Part shown: positions 1-5,435 of the stretch, piece by piece | How positions within the stretch are numbered: position 1 is the stretch's first letter | Layout: each line of letters starts with the position of its first letter | Source of the DNA: Thermoleophilia bacterium | Lineage (GTDB): Bacteria > Actinomycetota > Thermoleophilia > Gaiellales > Gaiellaceae | Length of the DNA stretch: 8,209 nt | NCBI GenBank assembly: GCA_014534155.1 | Contig: JACVSB010000064.1 | Location: 1 to 8,209, forward strand | Reading direction: 5' to 3' | Translations under genes and position numbers: made by a program | Notes under the pieces: model-generated | What the model was told of the DNA's origin: nothing | Databases searched by the model: none | Seen by the model: the letters and a program-made list of their open reading frames with translations, nothing else

Positions 1-241
1 GGACGGTGCGGGCCAGCCGGCCCTCGAGGATCGCGTTCGTGACCCGCGTCGTCCCCGCAACGACCGCATCGGGCCGCGTCGGCGCGAGCCCGTTCGCCGC
101 TCTCAGCGCCCCGCCAAGGCGCGCGTCGCTCGGGACCTTCGTCGAGCGCGCGCGCTCGCTCTCTCCGTCGACGGCGACCAGGTCGACGAACGTCCCCCCG
201 GCGTCGACGCCGATCCGTGACGGCCGGGAGCCTTCCGTCAC
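1..241 (-). CDS. Hydantoinase/5-oxoprolinase subunit A, N-terminal part (partial; runs off left edge)
   Basis: Reading leftward from a GTG at 241-239, the first 80 codons match the N-terminal domain of the hydantoinase A/oxoprolinase family (Hydant_A_N). These are ATP-using enzymes of the actin-like fold that open five-membered cyclic amides such as hydantoins or 5-oxoproline, or carboxylate ketones in the acetone carboxylase branch. The visible signatures are the phosphate-binding GVDAGGTFVD at residues 11-20 and GTTRVTNAILE at about 63-73, which corresponds to the family's GTT.ATNALLE segment. The usual His before GTT appears as Ala here. No in-frame ATG, GTG or TTG lies upstream within the intergenic region, and the conserved glycine loop begins 11 residues in, as is normal, so the GTG is the likely start. 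No Shine-Dalgarno sequence precedes it. The gene is divergent from the DUF1989 gene, and a HyuB partner would be expected beyond the left edge. Family assignment is secure; substrate is not. Confidence 0.9.
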   Translation of the reverse strand, partial: MTEGSRPSRIGVDAGGTFVDLVAVDGESERARSTKVPSDARLGGALRAANGLAPTRPDAVVAGTTRVTNAILEGRLARTV

Positions 242-266
242 GTGAGGAGAGGAGCGCCCACGGAGA

Positions 267-278
267 GGCGATCGTACC
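267..278 (-). promoter_or_regulatory. Candidate promoter (-10 region) of the HyuA-like gene
   Basis: On the minus strand, 278 to 267 reads GGTACGATCGCC, with a -10-like TACGAT at 276-271 ending 29 bases before the GTG start. The identical 12-mer occurs upstream of the aldehyde dehydrogenase gene at 991-1002, 28 bases before its start. Repetition at matching distances in two noncoding regions is the main evidence. No clear TTGACA-like -35 box is seen 16-18 bases upstream. Confidence 0.5.
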
Positions 279-301
279 CGGCACCCGGAGCGGCGAGGCC
301 C

Positions 302-313
302 GGTAGTCTCGCC
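302..313 (+). promoter_or_regulatory. Candidate promoter (-10 region) of the DUF1989 gene
   Basis: GGTAGTCTCGCC matches the GGTAnnnTCGCC pattern of the other two candidate promoters in this window. The -10-like TAGTCT spans 304-309 and ends 23 bases before the ATG at 333. That would place transcription start near 315-317 and leave a short leader containing the ribosome-binding site GGAGG at 325-329. No recognisable -35 box is present. The rest of the 242-332 intergenic region holds the opposing HyuA promoter and nothing else I can identify. Confidence 0.45.
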
Positions 314-322
314 CCTCGAGGG
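313..322. promoter_or_regulatory. 10-bp perfect palindrome over the predicted transcription start (weak operator candidate)
   Basis: CCCTCGAGGG is a perfect palindrome lying between the predicted -10 box of the DUF1989 gene and its ribosome-binding site, where a repressor would block initiation. CTCGAG is very common in this sequence as Leu-Glu codons, so a chance origin is quite possible. Confidence 0.2.
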
Positions 323-332
323 TCGGAGGACC

Positions 333-935
333 ATGCCAACTGGAGAGCGAATCCACGTCCCGGCGCGCGAAGGACGCGCCGTGCAGGTCGACGCCGGCCG
401 TCGCTTTCGCGTCGTCGACGTCGAGGGCGGGCAGGTCGCCGACACGTTCGCCTTCTGCGCCGACGACGTGTCCGAGTACCACTCCGCCGAGCACACCCGC
501 GTGCACGTGAGCCGCCTCTTCCCCCTCCCCGGCGAGGACTTCGCCACGAACCAGCGCCGGCCGATCCTCCGCTTCGAGCGCGACGACTCGCCCGGGATCC
601 ACGACATGCTGTGCGCGGCCTGCGACCCGCCCCGCTTCCGCGGCCTCGGGGTCGAGGGCTGGCACGCCTCCTGCCGCGAGAACCTCGAGCGCGCGATGGC
701 CTCGCTGGGTCACCGGCGGATCGAGATCCCCCAGCCGATCAACCTGTTCATGAACACGCCGGTCGTGGACGACACGGGGACGATCGACTGGCTGCCGGCC
801 GAGACGAAGGCGGGCGACTCGGTCACGATGCGGGCGCAGCTCGACATCGTCCTCGTCGTCTCCGCGTGTCCCCAGGACATCCTCGCGATCAACGAGAAGC
901 GGCCGACGCCGGTCGAGATCGAGCTCCTCGACTAG
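333..935 (+). CDS. DUF1989 / urea carboxylase-associated family protein (carboxyguanidine deiminase-like)
   Basis: This 200-residue protein is a full-length member of the DUF1989 family. Conserved blocks are HDMLCAACDP (90-99), GWHASC (109-114), PINLFMN (135-141) and SACPQDI (177-183); their Cys and His residues are probable metal ligands (inference). Two members of this family, CgdA and CgdB, act together as carboxyguanidine deiminase beside guanidine carboxylase, which was long annotated as urea carboxylase. Here there is only one copy, with no carboxylase or allophanate hydrolase in view, so the same reaction cannot be assumed. A hydrolytic or deaminating step on a small nitrogen compound is the reasonable guess. 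The ATG at 333 follows GGAGG at 325-329 with short spacing. The protein has no signal peptide or membrane segment and is probably cytoplasmic. It is transcribed divergently from the HyuA-like gene and lies 91 bp before the aldehyde dehydrogenase operon, which has its own candidate promoter. Confidence 0.88.
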   Translation: MPTGERIHVPAREGRAVQVDAGRRFRVVDVEGGQVADTFAFCADDVSEYHSAEHTRVHVSRLFPLPGEDFATNQRRPILRFERDDSPGIHDMLCAACDPPRFRGLGVEGWHASCRENLERAMASLGHRRIEIPQPINLFMNTPVVDDTGTIDWLPAETKAGDSVTMRAQLDIVLVVSACPQDILAINEKRPTPVEIELLD

Positions 936-969
936 GCGCGCCGATCCGCCTTTCCGCGCTCCGGGAGCG

Positions 970-985
970 GTTCGTACGCCGGAAC
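970..985. promoter_or_regulatory. Inverted repeat GTTC-N8-GAAC upstream of the -10 box (weak IclR operator candidate)
   Basis: GTTC at 970-973 and GAAC at 982-985 form a 16-bp imperfect palindrome that ends 7 bases before the predicted -10 box and covers the -35 position. IclR-type regulators often bind palindromes of about 14-16 bp overlapping promoters, and the operon encodes such a regulator. A second, overlapping short hairpin (CGCTC-CGG-GAGCG, 957-969) lies just upstream. Only four base pairs per arm are conserved, so this is tentative. Confidence 0.22.
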
Positions 986-990
986 GCAGT

Positions 991-1002
991 GGTACGATCG
1001 CC
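991..1002 (+). promoter_or_regulatory. Candidate promoter (-10 region) of the seven-gene operon
   Basis: GGTACGATCGCC contains the -10-like TACGAT at 993-998, ending 28 bases before the aldehyde dehydrogenase ATG. It is identical to the 12-mer in front of the HyuA-like gene on the other strand. The likely transcription start, around 1004-1006, leaves a leader of about 20 bases with a GAGGGAG ribosome-binding site at 1014-1020. A -35 box is not evident; TTCGTA at 971-976 is the nearest and poor. Apart from this promoter and the inverted repeats, the 936-1026 intergenic region shows nothing further, including no T-rich terminator. Confidence 0.5.
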
Positions 1003-1026
1003 CTCCGGCAACCGAGGGAGCAGGGG

Positions 1027-2466
1027 ATGGCACGGGTCGAGAGCGAGCTCCGGACGACCGCGATCACCGTCGCGGGACGTGAGGTCGGCGACGGGGACGC
1101 GCGGGCCGTTCGCTCGCCCTGGGACGGCGAGACGGTCGGCGCCGTGCCGACGGTCGGGGCCGAAGAGGCGCGCCGCGCCGTCGAGGCGGCGGCGGACGCG
1201 ATGCGGGAGCCGCTCCCCGCGTACGAGCGCGGTCTCGTCCTCGAGCGCGCGGCCGGGCTCGTCCGCGAGCGGCGCGAGGAGATCGCGCACACGCTCGCGC
1301 ACGAGATCGGCAAGCCGCTCAAGCAGGCCCTCGTCGAGGTCGACCGCTGCGTGCAGACGCTCACCTTTTCCGCGATCGAGGCGCGCACGCTGGCCGGAGA
1401 GGGAATCGCAGTCGACGCCCACCCCGCAGGCGCGGGCAAGCGTGGGTGGACGCTTCGCGTCCCCATCGGCGTCGTCGGAGCGATCACCCCCTTCAACTTC
1501 CCGCTCAACCTGGCCGCGCACAAGATCGGGCCGGCGATCGCGGCGGGCTGCGGCGCCGTCGTCAAGCCGGCCGGCGTCGCGCCCCTCGCGTGCATCAAGC
1601 TCGTCCGGATCCTCCACGAAGCCGGGCTTCCACCCGAGCTCCTCTCCGTCGTGACGGGATCGGCCGGAGAGATCGGGGACGTCTTCGTCGAGGACGAGCG
1701 AGTGCGCATGATCACGTTCACCGGCTCGGCCGAGGTGGGCTGGGACCTGGCCGCCCGCGCGGCGAAGAAGAAGGTCTCGCTCGAGCTGGGCAACACGACG
1801 CCGCTCCTCGTCTGCGCCGACGCCGACCTCGACGCGGCCGCCACGGCCGCAGCCGTGAGCGGCAACGGGTTCGCCGGGCAGTCCTGCATCTCGGTGCAGC
1901 GGATCCTCGTCGACCGCGCGGTGCACGACGACTTCGTCGCCTCGCTCGAGGCCGCGGTGGGGAAGCTGAAGCTCGGCGACCCCGAGGAGGCCGACACCGA
2001 CGTCGGGCCGCTCATCGACGAGGACGCCCGCGCACGCGTGAGCGAGTGGATCGACGAGGCAGTCGACGCGGGCGCCGAGCGCGTGGCGGGTGGGACGGGA
2101 GAGCACGGCCACCTCCGTCCCACGGTGCTCGACGGTGTCGCGACCGACGTGCGGGTGTGGACGCACGAGGTGTTCGGGCCCGTCGTCGGCGTGCGCACCT
2201 TCTCCACCCTCGAGGAGGGGATCGAGCTCGCGAACGGCACGCCGTACGGCCTGCAGGCAGGAATTTTCACGCGGGACCTCGCGACGGCGATCACCGCGAG
2301 CGAGCGGCTCGAGTTCGGCGGCGTGACGATCAACGAGGCGCCGACGTTCCGCGTCGACCAGATGCCGTACGGAGGCACGAAGGAGTCGGGGAACACGCGC
2401 GAAGGCCCTCACTACACGGTGCGCGAGATGACCGAGGAACGCATGGTCGTCCTGCAGCTCCCCTAG
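1027..2466 (+). CDS. NAD(P)-dependent aldehyde dehydrogenase (lactaldehyde/phosphonoacetaldehyde dehydrogenase-like)
   Basis: This 479-residue protein is a complete member of the aldehyde dehydrogenase superfamily, which oxidises an aldehyde to the acid or, in some branches, to an acyl-CoA. Visible catalytic features are TPFNFP with the oxyanion-hole Asn157, the cofactor-binding Lys180 in VVKPA, the nucleotide loop FTGSAEVG (231-238), the general base Glu253 in LELGN, the nucleophile Cys287 in GQSCIS, and EVFGPV (381-386). The C-terminal run RVDQMPYGGTKESG (about 442-455) and the REMTEE ending resemble the non-CoA lactaldehyde/phosphonoacetaldehyde dehydrogenase-like branch. The residue after LELG is Asn rather than the usual Gly. 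The ATG at 1027 is preceded by GAGGGAG with a 6-base gap. As first gene of the operon with its own candidate promoter, it probably removes an aldehyde produced by the downstream aminotransferase or by another step. The exact substrate is unknown. Confidence 0.93.
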   Translation: MARVESELRTTAITVAGREVGDGDARAVRSPWDGETVGAVPTVGAEEARRAVEAAADAMREPLPAYERGLVLERAAGLVRERREEIAHTLAHEIGKPLKQALVEVDRCVQTLTFSAIEARTLAGEGIAVDAHPAGAGKRGWTLRVPIGVVGAITPFNFPLNLAAHKIGPAIAAGCGAVVKPAGVAPLACIKLVRILHEAGLPPELLSVVTGSAGEIGDVFVEDERVRMITFTGSAEVGWDLAARAAKKKVSLELGNTTPLLVCADADLDAAATAAAVSGNGFAGQSCISVQRILVDRAVHDDFVASLEAAVGKLKLGDPEEADTDVGPLIDEDARARVSEWIDEAVDAGAERVAGGTGEHGHLRPTVLDGVATDVRVWTHEVFGPVVGVRTFSTLEEGIELANGTPYGLQAGIFTRDLATAITASERLEFGGVTINEAPTFRVDQMPYGGTKESGNTREGPHYTVREMTEERMVVLQLP

Positions 2467-3275
2467 TGCGGGCTCCCTCGGAGCCGCAGCCGACGCTGCA
2501 GGCGCTCGAGCGCGCGTTTCGCGTCCTCGACCTCTTCACCTCCGAGGCGCCCGAGTGGACGACGACCGAGATCGCGCGGGCGACGCGGCTTCCCGTCGCC
2601 ACGGCGCACCGGATCCTCGCCTTCCTCAGGAGCCGCCGCTACGTCGAGCGTGACGAACGGACGAAGCGCTTCCGGCTGGGGCTGGCCGCCCTCCGCCTCG
2701 GCGAGCGTGCACGCGTCGTCCTCGACCTCCGCGCCGCGGCGCGCCCGGTGCTCGTCCGCCTCGCGCGCGAGACCGACGAGACCGCGCTCCTCGTGGTGCC
2801 GAGCGAGCAGCGCACGAGCTCGATCTGCCTCGAGCGCGTGGAGAGCTCGCAGCCGCTCCGCCTCACCGCCGAGCCCGGCCGGCGCCTTCCGCTGCACGCA
2901 GGAGCTTCCCAGAAGGCGCTGCTCGCGTTCATGTCCGCCGAGGAGATCGAGGCGGTGCTGCGCGGGCCGCTCGAGCGGATGTGCCGGGCGACCGTGACCG
3001 ACCCCGACGCCCTCCGCGGCCAGCTCGCGGAGATCCGCCGGCGCGGGTGGGCGATCTCGTTCGAGGAGACGAACGTCGGCGCCTGGGGTGTGGCCGTCCC
3101 GCTCCTCGCAATCGACGGCTCTGCGACGGCCTCGCTCGGGCTTGCCGGCCCGACCGCGCGCCTCTCCTCCGACGCGGTCAGCGAGCAGGTCGCACGCGTG
3201 CACGAGGGCGCCGGGGAGATCGCGAGCGCGCTCGGCCTGACGACGAGCGAGCTCGGGGAGGAGGCGGTCGCGTGA
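2466..3275 (+). CDS. IclR-family transcriptional regulator
   Basis: This 269-residue protein has the two-domain IclR architecture. An N-terminal winged helix-turn-helix covers about residues 8-72, including ERAFRVLDLF and the recognition helix region LPVATAHRILAFL (42-54). A C-terminal effector-binding domain covers about 80-255, with LHAGASQKALLAF (143-155) and a WAISFEE..VGAWGVAVPL block (195-213) typical of the family. IclR proteins usually control catabolic operons in response to a pathway metabolite. The reading frame stays open far upstream inside the aldehyde dehydrogenase gene, but homology begins near the GTG at 2466. That GTG shares its first G with the TAG stop of the preceding gene, so I chose it as the start. 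There is no clear ribosome-binding site, so translation is probably coupled to the upstream gene. Its position inside the operon suggests that it controls this cluster and itself. Confidence 0.92.
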   Translation: MRAPSEPQPTLQALERAFRVLDLFTSEAPEWTTTEIARATRLPVATAHRILAFLRSRRYVERDERTKRFRLGLAALRLGERARVVLDLRAAARPVLVRLARETDETALLVVPSEQRTSSICLERVESSQPLRLTAEPGRRLPLHAGASQKALLAFMSAEEIEAVLRGPLERMCRATVTDPDALRGQLAEIRRRGWAISFEETNVGAWGVAVPLLAIDGSATASLGLAGPTARLSSDAVSEQVARVHEGAGEIASALGLTTSELGEEAVA

Positions 3276-4099
3276 GCGCGACCCGGGAGCGCGCCTTCGG
3301 CGCCTTCCGCTCCCCCCCGCTGAAGGACAGGGTCGCGCTCGTCACCGGGGCTGCGAAGGGGCTCGGCGCCGCGATCACAGACGTCCTCGCGCTGGACGGC
3401 GCGGACATCGTCCTGGCCGGGCGGGACCGCGAAGCGCTCGAGGCACACGCCGCGTACCTGGACGGCGAGCACCCGGAGCGGAGGAGCGCGGTCGTCGCCT
3501 GCGACGTCACGCGCGAGGACGAGACGCGCACCCTCGTCGAGCACGCCGTCGAGCGCTTCGGCGGCCTCGACATCCTGGTCAACACCGCGGGAGTGATCGG
3601 GCCGATCGAGACTCCGGCACACGACGTGGCGGTCGAGGACTTCCGCCGCGTCCTCGACGTCAACGTCGTCGGGACGTTCCTGCCCTGCAAGGCCGCGATC
3701 CCGCACCTGATCGAGCGCGGAGGAGGGAGGATCGTCAACATCGCCGGTACGTCCGGGCTCCGCGGCTACCGAAACCGCGTCTCGTACTCCTCCTCCAAGT
3801 GGGCGGTCCGCGGGCTCACGCGGACGCTCGCTCTCGAGCTCGGGCCGCACGGGATCACGGTGAACACTGTCTGCCCGAACGTGACGCACGGCGAGCGCAT
3901 GACGACGATCGTGCGCGAGAAGGCGCGGAGGCTGGGGAGGACGCCCGAGCAGGTGTACGAGGACTTCGCCTCCCAGACGGCCCTGCGCAGGTTCATCGAC
4001 GACGTCGACGTCGCGGAAGCCGTCCGCTACCTCGTCTCCGAGGGAGCGCGGAACGTGACGGGGCACGACATCGTCGTGGACGCCGGGTGGGACGTGTGA
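3272..4099 (+). CDS. Short-chain dehydrogenase/reductase (SDR), unusual at the catalytic serine
   Basis: This 275-residue protein is a classical SDR with a Rossmann fold that interconverts an alcohol and a ketone using NAD(P)H. The cofactor motif TGAAKGLG spans 25-32, CDVT (77-80) holds the adenine-contacting Asp, NTAG (104-107) replaces the usual NNAG, and Asn131 is the structural/catalytic Asn. The Tyr and Lys are Tyr172 and Lys176 in YSSSK. The catalytic Ser normally lies 13 residues before the Tyr; here that position is Gly159, in IVNIAGTSG, with Thr160 and Ser161 next to it. The GTG at 3272 overlaps the previous stop as GTGA and is preceded by a strong GGAGGAGG at 3257-3264. An Arg at 51 after the second strand (LAGRD) would favour NADP, though this is only a hint. 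It lies between the regulator and the molybdenum hydroxylase genes. Substrate is unknown. Confidence 0.92.
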   Translation: MSATRERAFGAFRSPPLKDRVALVTGAAKGLGAAITDVLALDGADIVLAGRDREALEAHAAYLDGEHPERRSAVVACDVTREDETRTLVEHAVERFGGLDILVNTAGVIGPIETPAHDVAVEDFRRVLDVNVVGTFLPCKAAIPHLIERGGGRIVNIAGTSGLRGYRNRVSYSSSKWAVRGLTRTLALELGPHGITVNTVCPNVTHGERMTTIVREKARRLGRTPEQVYEDFASQTALRRFIDDVDVAEAVRYLVSEGARNVTGHDIVVDAGWDV

Positions 4100-4965
4100 T
4101 CCCTCGGCCCTTCGCCTACGAGCGCCCGGCGACGGTCGAGGAGGCCGTCGCCCTCCTCGCCGAGGCCGGCGAGAGGGAGATCAAGGTGCTCGCCGGTGGG
4201 CAGAGCCTCGTCCCGATGATGAGCCTCGGCCTCGCGCGGCCCGAGCTCGTGGTCGACGTCGGCGAGCTCGAGCTCGGGGGCCTCGAGCGTGCGAACGGCC
4301 ACGTACGCGTGGGAGCGCTGACGACACACCGAACGCTCGAGCTCGGCGAGGAGGCCCGCTCCCTCCTCCCCCTCGCCGCCACCGCGGCGCGGCACGTCGG
4401 GAACGCCCGCGTCCGAAACCGCGGGACGCTCGGCGGCTCGCTCGCCCACGCTGATCCGGCGGCGGAGCTGGGAGCGGTCGTCCTCGCCCACGGCGGCTTC
4501 GCCGTCGCTCGCGGGCCCGACGGGGAGCGGCGCATCCCCGTCGAGGACCTCTTCCTCGGCCCGCTGACGACGTCGCTCGCTCCCGAGGAGCTCCTCGTGG
4601 CGGTCGAGCTCTGCGTGCCCGAGGCGGGAAGCGGCGTCGGCTTCGAGGAGGCAGCGAACCGGGCGGACGACTTCGCGACCGCGGCCGCGGGGGCCATCGT
4701 CACGCTCACGGACAACGGCCGCAGCTGCGCGAGCGCCCGCATCGCGCTCGCGGGGACAGGCCCGCGCCCGGTGCGTGTGAGGGCGGCCGAGGAGCTCGTC
4801 CGCGGGGAGCCGCTCGCGTCCACGCTCCTCGCCGCCGTCGGCCGGGCGGCGGAGGCGGCCGTGGAGGCGGGCGACACGGCGTTCGTCTCCGCCGCGTTCC
4901 GCCGGCGCGTGGCCGGAGCCTGCGCGCGGAGGGCGTTCGAGCGGGCCTGGAGGAGCGCGCGATGA
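4096..4965 (+). CDS. Molybdenum hydroxylase FAD-binding (medium) subunit, XDH/CoxM family
   Basis: This 289-residue protein is the flavin subunit of a three-subunit xanthine dehydrogenase-family enzyme. It passes electrons from the iron-sulfur clusters to NAD+ or another acceptor. The N-terminal FAD_binding_5 domain (about 1-170) shows both FAD-contacting motifs, AGGQSLVP at 33-40 and RNRGTLGGSLAHADP at 107-121. The C-terminal CO_deh_flav_C domain (about 178-285) follows. Its length is typical of separate FAD subunits. The GTG at 4096 overlaps the SDR stop (GTGTGA context), and the conserved PRPFAYERP start follows at once, which supports this choice. The ribosome-binding site is weak, so translational coupling is likely. 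The frame extends upstream inside the SDR gene, but that part has no family similarity. Confidence 0.94.
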   Translation: MIPRPFAYERPATVEEAVALLAEAGEREIKVLAGGQSLVPMMSLGLARPELVVDVGELELGGLERANGHVRVGALTTHRTLELGEEARSLLPLAATAARHVGNARVRNRGTLGGSLAHADPAAELGAVVLAHGGFAVARGPDGERRIPVEDLFLGPLTTSLAPEELLVAVELCVPEAGSGVGFEEAANRADDFATAAAGAIVTLTDNGRSCASARIALAGTGPRPVRVRAAEELVRGEPLASTLLAAVGRAAEAAVEAGDTAFVSAAFRRRVAGACARRAFERAWRSAR

Positions 4966-5435
4966 CGCGCCCGCTCGAGCTGACCGTGAACGGCCGTGCC
5001 CTGCGCGACTCGGTCGCGCCGCACGTGACGCTCCTTCGCTTCCTGCGCGACGCCGCCGGGGCCACCGAGGTCAAGTACGGGTGCGGCGAGGGCGTCTGCG
5101 GCGCCTGCACCGTGCTCCTCGACGGTCGCACCGTGAACTCGTGCAGCGTCCTCGCGGTCCAGGCCGAGGGCCGCGAGGTCGTGACCGTGGCTTCGCTTGC
5201 CGAGAGGGGAAGCCTGCACCCGCTCCAGCGCGCGCTCGCCGAGCGCGGCGGCGTCCAGTGCGGCTTCTGCACGCCGGGGGTCGTCCTCGGCGCGCTCGAG
5301 GCGGTCGAGCTGGGACAGGCCGGCGACCGAGAGGCGATCCGCCGGAGCCTCGCCGGAAACCTGTGCCGCTGCACCGGCTACCGCAAGATCGTGGACGCCG
5401 TCGAGGCCTACCGCGACGGCGGGGTGGGCGCGTGA
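4962..5435 (+). CDS. Molybdenum hydroxylase 2Fe-2S (small) subunit, XDH/CoxS family
   Basis: This 157-residue protein carries two [2Fe-2S] clusters that relay electrons from the molybdenum centre to FAD. The N-terminal plant-ferredoxin-like domain has cluster-binding Cys41, Cys46, Cys49 and Cys61 (CGEGVCGAC to NSC). The C-terminal helical domain has Cys100, Cys103, Cys135 and Cys137 (QCGFCTPG and CRCTGY). Gln99 in VQCGFC is the residue that usually contacts the molybdopterin cofactor. All eight cysteines are intact and the length is normal. The ATG at 4962 overlaps the FAD-subunit stop as ATGA and has GGAGGAG at 4949-4955, a 6-base gap. No Tat or Sec signal is present, which fits a cytoplasmic enzyme rather than a periplasmic IorA/Aor-type one. 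Confidence 0.96.
   Translation: MTRPLELTVNGRALRDSVAPHVTLLRFLRDAAGATEVKYGCGEGVCGACTVLLDGRTVNSCSVLAVQAEGREVVTVASLAERGSLHPLQRALAERGGVQCGFCTPGVVLGALEAVELGQAGDREAIRRSLAGNLCRCTGYRKIVDAVEAYRDGGVGA

Noticed and set aside
6..245. Plus-strand open frame of 79 codons at the left edge
   Set aside because: The opposite strand encodes the conserved HyuA N-terminal motifs; the plus frame is Arg/Ser/Ala-rich and featureless.
238..245. TCACGTGA palindrome at the HyuA-like start codon
   Set aside because: Eight bases containing the start codon itself; single occurrence with no supporting second site.
957..969. CGCTC-CGG-GAGCG hairpin as a transcription terminator after the DUF1989 gene
   Set aside because: Stem of only five base pairs and no following T-tract; more likely chance or part of an operator region.
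889..2412. Long open frame on the minus strand (507 codons) opposite the aldehyde dehydrogenase gene
   Set aside because: It has the low-complexity Arg/Asp/Glu/Val/Leu composition of an antisense shadow in GC-rich DNA, matches no family and lies opposite a clearly conserved gene.
1446..2465. Upstream extension of the IclR frame within the aldehyde dehydrogenase gene
   Set aside because: Arg-rich out-of-frame translation with no similarity; the conserved IclR domain begins just after the GTG at 2466.
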